A stretch of 62,184 bases of DNA from Planctomycetota bacterium (GCA_028280785.1 JANQLF010000191.1:1-62184), one strand, 5' to 3'. Shown: positions 1 through 9,734, counted from the stretch's first letter. Numbers and translations: made by a program. Notes: generated by a model not told the origin, from the sequence alone.

Positions 1-2
1 TA

Positions 3-857
3 GGTAGTAAGCCTGGGAATCACAGTCATTCTTGGTTGGGAACTTTGCGCGGATTATTATTGTTCGGCGAAATAAGCGGTCAGCGCGAATACATCGACAC
101 GGTGGTGCAAACGTATTATCAAACGATGCGCAAACGGATAAAAAAATCCGGATTTATTTCACATGACATGGATAAGGATTTTATGGGCGAAACTACTTCG
201 CCTGGAGATATAGCCCAACTCGCATTGTGGTTGGCTGTGCGCCATCAACATGTCGATCTTTTTGATGATGTAGAACGTATTGTGCGTGCGCGTCTATTAC
301 CTTCACAGCTGATTAGTGTTAATCCAAATACACAGAAAGATTATGCGCCAATGCTGCGCGGTGCCTATGGTGGCATGTATATGGAGGCACACGGTGGGAA
401 AATTGCAACCTTTGATGTGACAGCGGCTGTCCTTCATTCCATGATTGATATTTACAAGCATATCGTTGAGCACCGAGAGCAGGAGCTGTGCATTCATTTA
501 CATTTTGACTATGAAGATGAGCGAGTTGCAATTTACTCGCGGCGAGATGAAGCTGCGCAGGTGATGATCGATTGCAAAGAATCGTGCAATGTTTTACTGC
601 GCATGCCCCGCTGGGCACCACGGGATTCGATTGCAGTGAACGTTGATGGCAAAACCTTTGAACCACAAATGCTCGGTGATTATGTGCTGATACCAAAAAA
701 CAAGCTGCCTGGAAAAATTATAGTGCATTACGCTACGCCCTACACACGTGAAGTAGAAGCTACTAATAATGTTGACTATACCTTTGACTGGCTTGGTGAT
801 GAAATTATCGGTGTTTCACCGAACACTGATTTTTATCCGTTTTATGTGAGTGCATAA
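3..857 (+). CDS. Toroid/beta-sandwich glycan-active protein, C-terminal part (5' end cut by window)
   Basis: The reading frame is open to the left window edge, so the true start lies outside. The visible part begins with a helical segment (NHSHSWLGTLRGLLLFGE, then a DDVER-VRARLLP motif) of the kind seen in (alpha/alpha)-toroid glycosidases, followed from about residue 170 by a beta-rich domain (HLHFDYEDERVAIYSR; LLRMPRWAP) like the C-terminal sandwiches of beta-L-arabinofuranosidase (DUF1680/GH127) relatives. Family assignment is by resemblance only. No catalytic residues can be identified in the fragment. It ends three bases before the convergent GH20 gene, so no independent terminator fits between them. 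The gene at the other window edge is also toroid-like, consistent with a polysaccharide-degradation neighbourhood. Confidence 0.5.
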   Translation, partial: GSKPGNHSHSWLGTLRGLLLFGEISGQREYIDTVVQTYYQTMRKRIKKSGFISHDMDKDFMGETTSPGDIAQLALWLAVRHQHVDLFDDVERIVRARLLPSQLISVNPNTQKDYAPMLRGAYGGMYMEAHGGKIATFDVTAAVLHSMIDIYKHIVEHREQELCIHLHFDYEDERVAIYSRRDEAAQVMIDCKESCNVLLRMPRWAPRDSIAVNVDGKTFEPQMLGDYVLIPKNKLPGKIIVHYATPYTREVEATNNVDYTFDWLGDEIIGVSPNTDFYPFYVSA

Positions 858-860
858 ATA

Positions 861-3260
861 TTAAGCGCGATAAAAAGTGCCCGACCACGGGAATGAATCT
901 TTCGAACGCCATAATGGTCGCCAGCTTATTTTATTGCTTTGTCCGTCCTTATGAACATTAACGCTGATGTTGAGTCTAAATGAGGACCACGATTGCTGCT
1001 GCTTCTGGTCGAAATAATGATGTGGAACAGCGACCTCTGTGAAATAAGCACCGTCGATAGTTTTGCACATAACACGTACGTCACTGGGCAAGTCGTCGGC
1101 TCGATAGAAGGAACCATAGGGTTCTGTGTTAGTGCTGGGACTTACGCAAATAGGTAAAATATCTTTAAATTCAAATTCACCATCACTAAAAAAACGCTCT
1201 TGCTCTGATCGGGCGTCAAAACGTATTTCGACACTGTCTTGTGCAAATGGGGCTTGCTGAGGATCCAGCACCAATGGATCTTTTTCGACGATTAAAGCTG
1301 TGTAAACATAGTGATCATCGTAGCAGGTACCAAAACGAATGTTCTCTGTGAGTTTAAACGGCATTTTGTCGTTCCATGCGTTTGGATCGCCATTTTTTTG
1401 TGAGTGTGCTTCATTTGTGCAATAGAAGAACTGCTCAGGTCCAAATGTTTGAGTCCACGTTTCGGTGACGTGATTGGGATCTTCGCCAAACAAAGAAGTC
1501 CAGTGTAAGGTGAAATGCTGTGGATGAGTGAGGTCCCAGGTTGTCTTACCTTCAAACTGCAGCGTGAATGGCTCTGTTTTGTTTGCGCCTATTGATGCTT
1601 CAAATAACGTAGGCTCCATTTTTAAAGCATCGTCTTCGGTTAAGCGTGCTTGAACGCGTACTGCTTGGTCTGATTGGTTTTTAATCTGTCCACGCAGTGT
1701 TAATGTTTGTGAGTCGGGTTTTTGATCTGGATGCTCGAATGAGGCTTGTACCCATTTAATAGCTTGGGAATGAAGACCCATGTAATCCCAGCGTAGACGA
1801 TGATTAATTAATGCATTTTTAAAACGGTGCAGGTCCAATTGATTGGCTTGGGTCCAGGCTAATTCCGCAACGGCGCAGAGACGCGGGAGTAGTAATGTGC
1901 TCCAGCTTTCGACATCATCCGGAGTTTCCCATAAACACGACTCGATGCCTAAAATATTTTCCTTTGCATTTTGGGAGATACCTGATGGCAATGCTTGAAA
2001 TTGATAAACATCTTCCAGTGGCAGGGCGCGATTACCGCGGCTGATGTAGACGCCACCGTGATTAGAGACAATGGTTTTGTGACCTATTTCTGCAGCAGCA
2101 GCAACCGCTGCGGGATCTCGCCACGATTGTACAACAGTGTCAATGGCGATGGGGTCTTCATCAAGGCTTTGTGGATAATGTACCTTCACTTCGTGACCGA
2201 TGCCCTCGGCATCCAATTCAAATATTTCGTCCCAGCCAATCATTTGTTTACCGGCAGCCTGAATAATTCCTTCAACACGTTTAATGAAATAATGCTCCAG
2301 ATCTTTGATATCGGATAATTGCTCATCGCTCATGCGTTGTTGGCATTTCGGGCAATTATGCCAGTGCGTTTTTACGGCTTCATCACCACCTATATGAATA
2401 TAGGGTCCGGGAAATAATTGAGCGCAGGAATTTATTATACCGCTTATAAAATCATAGGTCGCATCATTTCCTGGACACATGATATCAGGATAATTGCCAC
2501 CGCGTGTTGGTTTCGTTACAGGAATACCTTGGCAGCTGAATTCTGGATAGGCGCTCGTCGCAGCAGTGGTGTGGCCAGGCATATCAATTTCGGGAATGAT
2601 TAAAACCTGTCGTTCCTGTGCATACTTTATAATATCACTAATATCTTCATTCGTATAATAATCCTGACCAGCATGGAGGCTTGGATATTGTGGCACCACA
2701 AAGCGCCAGCCTTGGTCATCAGTTAAATGCAGGTGTAAGCGATTAAGACCATACAGTGACATCAAGTCGATAATTTGTTTAACGACATGGGGACGATAGA
2801 AATTACGCGCCGGATCAATGAGCAGACCACGCCAGCCAAATTGTGGTTCGTCTTCTATAGTTAAGGCAGGTAGTGTATATTCATCGGCTTGTGCTTGAGA
2901 TGATTCGATTTGCGCTGGTAACAATTGGCGTAATCTGTGCAGTGCATTAAAAAATCCGCTAGGGTGAGCGGCCGCAACGGTTATGTGTTCCAAGGTGATG
3001 TTTAAGGAGTAATATTCATCATTTTTTTGAGGGTTCTTTTGATAAGTTAGAAAAATAACATTTACAGATTCTTCGCTATACGTTGTGGCGATCGGCAAGG
3101 GAAGGTGCAGCATATCGCGTAAGATACCACAGATTGTATCCACACTGTCATTTAAAAGCGGATCAATAACAATGACGGTTTGAGCGCTTATTATAAATGC
3201 ACCTTGGCCCCATGTTAATTTATTGGGTTGCGGTATGAGTGATGCATGTTGCTGCGACAT
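861..3260 (-). CDS. Beta-N-acetylhexosaminidase, GH20 family, with C-terminal carbohydrate-binding-like domain
   Basis: Hydrolyses terminal GlcNAc/GalNAc residues of glycans by substrate-assisted catalysis, as known for GH20. Residues about 1-135 form the GH20b-type N-terminal domain. The TIM barrel follows from about 140, with NRLHLHLTDDQGWR near 173-186 and the catalytic pair Asp293-Glu294 in IHIGGDE. At 799 residues it is longer than the usual 500-600. The extra C-terminus (about 600-799) reads like a CBM9/DOMON-type sandwich (NIRFGTCYDDHYVYTALI). There is no signal peptide (start MSQQHASLIPQ), so it is predicted cytoplasmic and would act on imported oligosaccharides. It converges with the truncated gene on its 3' side and is divergent from the secreted beta-helix gene. 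Confidence 0.93.
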   Translation of the reverse strand: MSQQHASLIPQPNKLTWGQGAFIISAQTVIVIDPLLNDSVDTICGILRDMLHLPLPIATTYSEESVNVIFLTYQKNPQKNDEYYSLNITLEHITVAAAHPSGFFNALHRLRQLLPAQIESSQAQADEYTLPALTIEDEPQFGWRGLLIDPARNFYRPHVVKQIIDLMSLYGLNRLHLHLTDDQGWRFVVPQYPSLHAGQDYYTNEDISDIIKYAQERQVLIIPEIDMPGHTTAATSAYPEFSCQGIPVTKPTRGGNYPDIMCPGNDATYDFISGIINSCAQLFPGPYIHIGGDEAVKTHWHNCPKCQQRMSDEQLSDIKDLEHYFIKRVEGIIQAAGKQMIGWDEIFELDAEGIGHEVKVHYPQSLDEDPIAIDTVVQSWRDPAAVAAAAEIGHKTIVSNHGGVYISRGNRALPLEDVYQFQALPSGISQNAKENILGIESCLWETPDDVESWSTLLLPRLCAVAELAWTQANQLDLHRFKNALINHRLRWDYMGLHSQAIKWVQASFEHPDQKPDSQTLTLRGQIKNQSDQAVRVQARLTEDDALKMEPTLFEASIGANKTEPFTLQFEGKTTWDLTHPQHFTLHWTSLFGEDPNHVTETWTQTFGPEQFFYCTNEAHSQKNGDPNAWNDKMPFKLTENIRFGTCYDDHYVYTALIVEKDPLVLDPQQAPFAQDSVEIRFDARSEQERFFSDGEFEFKDILPICVSPSTNTEPYGSFYRADDLPSDVRVMCKTIDGAYFTEVAVPHHYFDQKQQQSWSSFRLNISVNVHKDGQSNKISWRPLWRSKDSFPWSGTFYRA

Positions 3261-3319
3261 AAGTAATCTCTGATGCTGAGCAAACTGTATTTAGTTTTAG
3301 CGATAATGCTAATGTAGCT

Positions 3320-3361
3320 TGCAGAAAACCTATTGTCTAAGATACCTGTATGTTTTCTGCA
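3320..3361. promoter_or_regulatory. 10-bp perfect inverted repeat in the divergent GH20/beta-helix promoter region
   Basis: TGCAGAAAAC at 3320-3329 is repeated as its exact reverse complement GTTTTCTGCA at 3352-3361, with 22 bases between. It lies in the 281-base gap between two divergent genes, about 60 bases upstream of the GH20 start. This could be an operator with half-sites on the same DNA face, or an untranslated-leader hairpin. No cognate regulator is adjacent. Confidence 0.4.
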
Positions 3362-3541
3362 GAATTCCAATTGAGTGCGATCCTAAGCAAAAAAACAATC
3401 CAAGGCCAGAGCGCTCATTCTGACCTACCAAATACTCTAGTGTGTGCCAGTGTGTGGGGCTGTTAATTTATGACAAATAGTGCAGTATGAGTATTACGGA
3501 TATATACTCTTGGCCTCGAAAAAATTCACAGGAATTATTCA

Positions 3542-5419
3542 ATGCACAATTGTTTTCATACTCTCGTTTGTTTGCTGATTTTCTCGACGTCTTTATTGGC
3601 GGCAACACCGGACGAGCAGACTGATTTCGCAGGTCTGTGGACGCATGTTGGGCCGACATCTGCTAGCATATACTGGCGTTTGGGTTCGATAGAAAACGCG
3701 GCTAATTCCTACGTTGAATATGGAGAGACAACGGCGTACGGACAGCAAACGGAAGCAACAACAAATCCACGCTGGGCACAATTTCATCAGGTAAAAGGTC
3801 TTAAGCGTGATAGCGTTTACCACTATCGTTTGGTAGTGGTAAAAGATGGTGCCAAAAAACACAGCAAAGACATGACCTTTACCACCAAGTCAATTGCTGA
3901 CGCAATATCTATTCCCGGCGATTTAAAAGAGACGCCGTATGTGATAAATAAACCAGGGCATTATGTAGTGACCGAAGATATCGTAGCTGCAGACACCGCG
4001 ATTATTATTGAACCAATGATCGATGTGTTTTTGGATTTAGACGGGCACACGGTGACCTTTGGTACGAGTGCAAATCGTACAGCAAAAGAATATCCCTATG
4101 GCATTCAATTGCCTGGATCATCAAAAGAAGAAAAACCAGGTAAAGTGACAGTGCGCAACGGTACGGTCATACAAGGTGGGGCGACAGCAAATTACACGGC
4201 CTGTGTTGGTGCGCGTTGGACTAATGTTGAAGCAGATGTCGCTGGGTTGCGCATTTTAGCCAGTGGCCCCAATGCGTTTCCAATTAAATTTAAAGGGGCC
4301 GCAGGTGCCAAGACTCTGCTCCATCATAATTTATTACACAGCACCGTGAAGGAAATTGAAAACCGCCATTTTCCAGGGAATGCCATTATTTCTATTCCGG
4401 CTAAAGCAGACGGCATTCGTGTTTACGATAATATTCTAACAGAGGGCTGTCATCGCGGTATTGATGTCAGCGGCGATAAGCCCATTGACATTTCTTACAA
4501 TGATATTCAACACACAATGCTCTTTACTAATGGCTATGCGATCGCCATCGGCGCTAAGGGTGCGGATGTCCATCATAATCGTATTACGTCGCTCGGTCGT
4601 GCCGTGCATATTGCACAGGCGGACATTCTATTTCATGATAATTGGATTGATCATGCCGGTACCTTGGAAAAAACTCGGCGCGGCAGTAAAGGCAAGTGGA
4701 ATAAAATTCATATTGAAGTGCACGGCGTAAAAATTGAAGGCGGTCACGTTAAAAATTGTAAAATCTATAATAATTTCGTTCGCCAGAATCAATATCTACC
4801 AAGTGATGCGGTAGAACGCTATTCACCGCCAACACCGATGAACATCGGTTGTGGGCCGAATGCCATGAATGAGATCTATGGCAACACCTTTGTGGCTTTA
4901 ACGCATGTACAAAAAACCAACGGCAATGGGAAGATCGGTTCTTATGGTAAAGCTGGAGATTGGGCTGCGAGTTTGATATTTGTTTCGATGAAATCAAAAG
5001 ACAAAGCCGAGGCGGGTAAGTACGTCGCTTATATTCACGACAACACATTTATTACCAATCATATATTTATCGCCAGTCGCTATAACACAGAAAACACGAT
5101 TAGCTCTGATGACGAGGGTGCAGCCGTGTTTCGCGTGCGCATTGAAAAGAATCATTTCAAAATGGTCGATACCCCGGTGAAAGCTAATGGCCAGAAAGCC
5201 TTTCTAGAAATCAGTGAACAACTGATGACTCAGATTCAAGAAGGTGGTAACACCAGCGAAGGCATGAGCTTAAGCGGCCCCACTATCGAAGACCGTATTA
5301 AGGAAGCACAGGGGAAGGTTAATCAACAACGAAATATATTAAAACGCTATGAAGCTGCCTTGGAAAAATTGAAGCAAGAGCAGGCTTTAGAAGCTGAAAA
5401 AGAAGCAAAAACAGATTAA
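3542..5419 (+). CDS. Secreted FN3-like / right-handed beta-helix protein with C-terminal coiled coil
   Basis: The N-terminus is a signal peptide (hydrophobic core LVCLLIFSTSLLA, cleavage near residue 21). Residues about 28-115 look like a fibronectin-III or purple-acid-phosphatase-like N-terminal sandwich (SIYWRLGS; YHYRLVVVKDG). From about 120 to 560 short repeated strands such as YNDIQH, HHNRITSLG and IYNNFVRQN are typical of a right-handed parallel beta-helix, the fold of many polysaccharide lyases and epimerases. The last 50 residues are charged and heptad-like (RIKEAQGKVNQQRNILKRYE), predicting a coiled coil. No lyase family signature can be assigned by eye. The ATG follows an AGGA ribosome-binding site. 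Probably periplasmic or extracellular. Confidence 0.75.
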   Translation: MHNCFHTLVCLLIFSTSLLAATPDEQTDFAGLWTHVGPTSASIYWRLGSIENAANSYVEYGETTAYGQQTEATTNPRWAQFHQVKGLKRDSVYHYRLVVVKDGAKKHSKDMTFTTKSIADAISIPGDLKETPYVINKPGHYVVTEDIVAADTAIIIEPMIDVFLDLDGHTVTFGTSANRTAKEYPYGIQLPGSSKEEKPGKVTVRNGTVIQGGATANYTACVGARWTNVEADVAGLRILASGPNAFPIKFKGAAGAKTLLHHNLLHSTVKEIENRHFPGNAIISIPAKADGIRVYDNILTEGCHRGIDVSGDKPIDISYNDIQHTMLFTNGYAIAIGAKGADVHHNRITSLGRAVHIAQADILFHDNWIDHAGTLEKTRRGSKGKWNKIHIEVHGVKIEGGHVKNCKIYNNFVRQNQYLPSDAVERYSPPTPMNIGCGPNAMNEIYGNTFVALTHVQKTNGNGKIGSYGKAGDWAASLIFVSMKSKDKAEAGKYVAYIHDNTFITNHIFIASRYNTENTISSDDEGAAVFRVRIEKNHFKMVDTPVKANGQKAFLEISEQLMTQIQEGGNTSEGMSLSGPTIEDRIKEAQGKVNQQRNILKRYEAALEKLKQEQALEAEKEAKTD

Positions 5420-5511
5420 TTACTGCTCAAGCATTGTTGTACTAGTACCATGTTCTAATAGAATTGCGCATTAATACGTAAGCGATCTATTAGTTAAACG
5501 TGGGGACCCTC

Positions 5512-6543
5512 GTGCAAGAACCACCAATTAACAGTTTTGGGCAGAAGCTAGCAGCCGGTTCTAGCCTACTACTTATTGTTTTTGATTTGCTTTTTGTCTT
5601 TTACATCATCAGCCATTGGCTGACCTTAGGCACAGATGTGGATGTGGAGGGGGCACGCCAAGTACGCATCGATTTACAATTATTCATGACCCTGGACGCA
5701 TTTAGTCTCTTGGTAACGCCATTATTAGCGTGGATGAGTTTTGGTTTACATCGCTGGTGGACTGCGCATCCAGCAGCTATGTACCGAAGCGGTTTAATTA
5801 TGTGTTACGTCGGATTACTGTGTGGCTGTACGGGCATTTTGATGCAACTCCAGGCATTTACCTCTGCACATTTTTTAATTTTTTGGCTTGGCTTGACCTT
5901 TAGCCGTTGTCTTTCCAGTAAGGATAGTGAGAACGATGCGGATGATCCATTTCAGATATGGTTCATCGCCTTTACCTGGCTGATTTTAATACCGCCTGTT
6001 GTAATAATTTTCGCATCGGTTTCGGTGATGCGCTTTGGTTTTGATCATCCGAGCGAAATTTTTTGGGTGATCACCTTATTTGCTTTTACCTTTTACAGTT
6101 TTATCGCCTATGAGCGTTTAGTTTCTCATGTTTGGCTCAGAAAAAAGATGGGCCCCTTATCAGATATGTTTGATCGCTTGCCAGAGAGTAGTGAAAATAA
6201 TGAGAATAATGAATCAGACGAAAATGAACAGGCCGATAAAGAAAACGACGGAGGAAAGGGTTGGGATGTGAACTTGTCGTCAATCAAGCACTATTTCCTC
6301 AAACGAAAATCACAGCTTGTCTTTATGCTTATTATTACGCTAATTCCCGTTGTATGCTTCCTCTTTTCGGCTGATTCTGTTTCAACAATGAAAAAAATAG
6401 ATTTTCCTCATCCCATTAAAAATATGACAGGCGATTGGTTTTTAGCACAAGAAATCGTGTATGGACTTTGCATAGGATTGATGGTCCTTGGATTTATCTT
6501 GATGTTTTCCCATTTAGATAAAGCGCACAAGGATAAAGGCTGA
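5512..6543 (+). CDS. Polytopic membrane protein of unknown function, about eight transmembrane segments
   Basis: Hydrophobic segments include LLLIVFDLLFVFYIISHWL, FSLLVTPLLAWMSF, GLIMCYVGLLCGCTGILM, FIAFTWLILIPPVVIIFASV, FWVITLFAFTFYSFIAY, and two more near the C-terminus. A soluble, very acidic loop rich in Asn and Glu (around SENNENNESDENEQ) separates segments six and seven. I chose GTG 5512 because GGGGA lies five bases upstream; a GTG at 5500 in the same frame has no ribosome-binding site. No family is recognised. It stands alone between a beta-helix gene and rsgA. Confidence 0.6.
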   Translation: MQEPPINSFGQKLAAGSSLLLIVFDLLFVFYIISHWLTLGTDVDVEGARQVRIDLQLFMTLDAFSLLVTPLLAWMSFGLHRWWTAHPAAMYRSGLIMCYVGLLCGCTGILMQLQAFTSAHFLIFWLGLTFSRCLSSKDSENDADDPFQIWFIAFTWLILIPPVVIIFASVSVMRFGFDHPSEIFWVITLFAFTFYSFIAYERLVSHVWLRKKMGPLSDMFDRLPESSENNENNESDENEQADKENDGGKGWDVNLSSIKHYFLKRKSQLVFMLIITLIPVVCFLFSADSVSTMKKIDFPHPIKNMTGDWFLAQEIVYGLCIGLMVLGFILMFSHLDKAHKDKG

Positions 6544-6616
6544 TTCACTTCATATTACCCTTGCAATAATTGGTATAAATGTATCATTTTGTTGAACCAT
6601 TTAAGGAGACCATCGT

Positions 6617-6673
6617 ATGAGCATAGCAACAGATACCCTAACATCGGTCGTCTCTGTTTGGTGTCAGCGATAA
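6617..6673 (+). CDS. Possible 18-codon small ORF upstream of rsgA
   Basis: ATG 6617 is preceded by AAGGAG with eight bases of spacing and opens an 18-residue frame (MSIATDTLTSVVSVWCQR) ending in TAA at 6671-6673. It is followed by about 96 untranslated bases before the rsgA start. It could be a leader peptide or a chance ORF. Support is only the well-placed ribosome-binding site. Confidence 0.25.
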   Translation: MSIATDTLTSVVSVWCQR

Positions 6674-6769
6674 CATCGTAAATAAACAATAAAACAGATT
6701 CGGCCTCAACTCGCTTATCCCTGAAACATCTTGTTATCAGGCTAGTCACTTCGTAATTAGGCGGAATCA

Positions 6770-7864
6770 ATGAATCATTCAAAAGATAAAGTCGATGACT
6801 CGAATCAGAGTCAATCGCAGATACAGCGTTATGGTTGGACAGATGCCATCGCTGCGAATTGTCCACAGGACTTATTTCATATCTGTCAGCCGGGACGTGT
6901 GATCTCGGCACATCGAACACGTTGGGATGTGATAACGGATCACGGTCTCATTCACGCTAACATTGCTGGTGTTTTTCATCAAATGGATCTTATCGATCGA
7001 CCAATTGTTGGTGATTGGGTCATGGTCCAAATTGATCAGGCCGGCGGCGGCATGATCATGGAAGTCGTGCCACGCATGCATTTATTACGACGCGTTGCCG
7101 CTGGTGGTTACGATGGTGATCAAGGTGTAGCGGCAAATGTTGATACCGTTTTTATTGTTGGTGGATTAGACGGTGACCATGAACCACGACGATTAAAACG
7201 TTATGTCGCTTTGGTAAAGGGTAGCGGAGCACAGGCTGTTATTGTATTAAATAAAGTAGACGTTTCACTTGATCCTGATGCTGCGCTGCATGATTTAGAT
7301 GGAATCGATTCAGACATTCCGATTCATTTAATGAGTGCTGCGCAGGGAATCGGCTTAGATCAATTGCAAGTCTATTTAAAGCCAGGGGCAACTATTGCTT
7401 TATTGGGTTCATCAGGTGTGGGCAAGTCAACAATTGTCAATGCATTGATGGGCAATGAAAAGATGGCCACTGGTGCTATTCGCGATGATGATAGTAAGGG
7501 CCGTCATACGACGACGCATCGAGAATTAATTCCACATGTATCTGGTGCAATTATCATGGATACACCAGGTATGCGTGAATTAGCGCTGAGCAGTGAGTCC
7601 TATGATATAGATGCCAGTTACACTGAGATAGCAGCACTGGCGCAGCAATGTCGTTTTAATGATTGTAGCCACTTAAATGAACCCGGATGCGCAGTCCAAA
7701 GCGCAATAGAAGCAGGAGACTTAAGCCAAGGCGAGCTCGATGAGTATAACAAGCTACAACGCGAAACCATGTACCAAGAGGAGCGCGCACATGAACGCAA
7801 TAAACGCATGAAGAAATTTGGTCGCATGGTGAAAAATGCACAGCGCAAAAAGCATAGATTTTAA
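6770..7864 (+). CDS. rsgA: Small ribosomal subunit biogenesis GTPase RsgA (YjeQ)
   Basis: A circularly permuted GTPase that acts late in 30S subunit maturation and is stimulated by the small subunit. The OB-like N-terminal domain covers about residues 38-105. The permuted G-domain order is clear: G4 NKVD at 161-164, then G1 GSSGVGKST at 213-221, then G3 DTPG at 264-267. The zinc knuckle ligands Cys294, Cys299, His301 and Cys307 follow, then a basic C-terminal helix. Length (364) is normal for the family. AGGCGG lies upstream of ATG 6770. It is monocistronic, with about 225-243 bases of noncoding sequence on each side. Confidence 0.97.
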   Translation: MNHSKDKVDDSNQSQSQIQRYGWTDAIAANCPQDLFHICQPGRVISAHRTRWDVITDHGLIHANIAGVFHQMDLIDRPIVGDWVMVQIDQAGGGMIMEVVPRMHLLRRVAAGGYDGDQGVAANVDTVFIVGGLDGDHEPRRLKRYVALVKGSGAQAVIVLNKVDVSLDPDAALHDLDGIDSDIPIHLMSAAQGIGLDQLQVYLKPGATIALLGSSGVGKSTIVNALMGNEKMATGAIRDDDSKGRHTTTHRELIPHVSGAIIMDTPGMRELALSSESYDIDASYTEIAALAQQCRFNDCSHLNEPGCAVQSAIEAGDLSQGELDEYNKLQRETMYQEERAHERNKRMKKFGRMVKNAQRKKHRF

Positions 7865-8107
7865 AGATTGTTCCTATTATGGTGAATATTGTCTATTTAT
7901 TTTATTGAGCAGAGTTCTGCAATGAGGAGATCTATTATAATATTTGATAATAGTTCTATTCTGTTGTCGGTGTACTAAATTCGCTGACAATTGGTTTTTA
8001 AAGTACGATAGGTAGTAGTGATGGTTGAATAATTATGTAACCAAAGGATGAGACTTTGGATTGTTAGGTAGCATCCATCGTTATGCTATGAATTAAGAGA
8101 TATAGAC

Positions 8108-8884
8108 ATGATCAGCATCAAGCCTACCGACACAGAATTTGTAACTATTGAGCATCAAGAGTGGGAACTCGGCTGGCGCATTTGGTTGCCTGAGTGCATT
8201 TTCGCTGGTACGCGTGCAATTAAACCAGTTTCACGCATACAGCCAAATTGGATACAGCACGCTGAGAATCATTGGTCTTACACGTATGAATTAAATACAG
8301 AAAATAAATTCGATGAGGGTGAAATTGACGACTTTTCTTGGAAGGCTGAGATTCAATCTGAAAACGATGATGTGCATTTAAATCTCGAACTTACTAATGC
8401 GAGCAACGAATTGCTATCCTTAGTAGTTTGTGATGGTGGTTGTTTGCAGGCCATGAATGAGGAATTTGCTGATGAATCAGATCACCTGCGTTCATATATT
8501 TTAAAAGATAACGAGGCCGTGTGCCTCGATCGGGTGCATCGCTGTAAATCTATTCGATCAATTTATCATTCGGAAACCTGCCCAAGTGGAGTTTGTGGTT
8601 TTCCACCGAATCGTGAAGACCCCGGTTTTTTTGGCTACAGTGACTTTCATACGCAATCGCCGGTTATCATAGGTAGTACTTCGCAGGATCAGAACAAAGC
8701 CATTGCTATTGGCTATGAGCAATCACATGCAGCGACACAAAATGGTGATAATCACCATTGCCTGCATAGCCGACCATTCTTTGGTGACATGGATGTGAAT
8801 CAAAGTGTGAGTCGGAAGGGTATTATTTGCTTTGGCGATAATATTCAGCAGCTTTTGCAGCGAGCCTTTGCAGTGGTCTGTTAA
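8108..8884 (+). CDS. Conserved-looking hypothetical protein, probable beta-sandwich
   Basis: No family recognised. The 258-residue product has no signal peptide or membrane segment. It is rich in aromatic residues and alternating strand-like stretches (WRIWLPECIFAG; DVHLNLELTNASNELLSLVVC). It also has several Cys (CLDRVHRCKS; ETCPSGVCGF), which could bind metal. The motif-like arrangement of polar turns suggests a carbohydrate-active sandwich fold, but that is only inference. ATG 8108 follows AAGAGA. The preceding gap (7865-8107) contains a small palindrome GCAGA-GT-TCTGC at 7909-7920 and no convincing promoter. Confidence 0.55.
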   Translation: MISIKPTDTEFVTIEHQEWELGWRIWLPECIFAGTRAIKPVSRIQPNWIQHAENHWSYTYELNTENKFDEGEIDDFSWKAEIQSENDDVHLNLELTNASNELLSLVVCDGGCLQAMNEEFADESDHLRSYILKDNEAVCLDRVHRCKSIRSIYHSETCPSGVCGFPPNREDPGFFGYSDFHTQSPVIIGSTSQDQNKAIAIGYEQSHAATQNGDNHHCLHSRPFFGDMDVNQSVSRKGIICFGDNIQQLLQRAFAVVC

Positions 8885-8954
8885 GACTGAATTTCGAACA
8901 GGTCAATACGTTTCGTAAGCTGTCCTTTGCTCGTATTTGCTTTATACTTTTTGC

Positions 8955-9719
8955 ATGCGCATCCTGACCTGGAACATTCTAGCCATGCGAGGTTTTCTCC
9001 TCGGTGAAGATCCACAAAACAATCCTGCACCACCGCGTCCTGAAATCGTAGGACTGATGTCTGATGCCTTAAAGCCACTCGACCTTGATGTTATTGCACT
9101 GCAGGAGGCACCAGATGAAGATCGGGTGCAGGAGCTGGCGCGTCTATTGGAAATGAATGTGCATTATTGTTCGGCCGGTTGGCCCGGTAATGAAAAGTGG
9201 TTCGGTGGTTTTCCAGGCGCACTCTTGTCGCGCGCAACAATTGACGATGCGCGTGATTTGCGCGTCGAGCATAATGCCGAGCAGTATGAGGATTGCTTTA
9301 AGCGTCACTGGGGCTCCATTTCAGTTTCTGGCATAACTATTCACAGTTTGCATCTATCAGTTCATGGTAGTGAAGCACGCCTCGGCGAATTGCGTTTATT
9401 ATTAGAGCATGCGGCACGTGAAAAAACAATTATCTGCGGTGATTTTAATTTTAAACCTGACAGTGACGAGTATGCATGCATGCATGAGAACGGTTTTATC
9501 GATACCTTTGATAATGCTGCTGCAGACGCCTTTCCATTTTCAGTGAAAAGCATCGGGCCGACTAATCGTATTGATTATATATGGGTCTCTTCAGATCTGC
9601 AGGCGAATGTACAATCATGTGAAATTTTACATCGCGAACCTTATGGTCCACGTGCAAGTGATGATTTGGCCTTAAGCGATCACTTGCCGGTGCTGAGTGA
9701 ACTCAACATTAAAGCATAA
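8955..9719 (+). CDS. Endonuclease/exonuclease/phosphatase (EEP) superfamily protein
   Basis: Members cleave phosphodiesters or phosphomonoesters (nucleases, sphingomyelinases, inositol phosphatases) using one divalent metal. The diagnostic motifs are present in order: MRILTWNIL at the N-terminus, DVIALQE with the metal-binding Glu, CGDFNFKP, RIDYIWVS and the terminal ALSDHLPVL catalytic Asp-His. The start is set at ATG 8955 because the family begins with the (R)xLTWN strand; an upstream TTG adds six residues with no homology. No signal peptide, so it is cytoplasmic. The substrate cannot be inferred. It is followed after 15 bases by a membrane protein gene. Confidence 0.88.
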   Translation: MRILTWNILAMRGFLLGEDPQNNPAPPRPEIVGLMSDALKPLDLDVIALQEAPDEDRVQELARLLEMNVHYCSAGWPGNEKWFGGFPGALLSRATIDDARDLRVEHNAEQYEDCFKRHWGSISVSGITIHSLHLSVHGSEARLGELRLLLEHAAREKTIICGDFNFKPDSDEYACMHENGFIDTFDNAAADAFPFSVKSIGPTNRIDYIWVSSDLQANVQSCEILHREPYGPRASDDLALSDHLPVLSELNIKA

Positions 9720-9734
9720 AACCGAATTCGAATC

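Noticed and set aside
5440-5465. Palindrome GTACTAGTAC after the beta-helix gene
   Set aside because: Ten bases with no spacer and no U-run; likely chance.
6544-6616. Possible promoter TTGCAA/TATAAA near 6560-6578
   Set aside because: Spacing between the boxes is only seven bases, far from the functional range.
6555-6920. 121-codon minus-strand ORF in front of rsgA
   Set aside because: It overlaps the clearly real start of rsgA and has no family features; the opposite strand fully explains the region.
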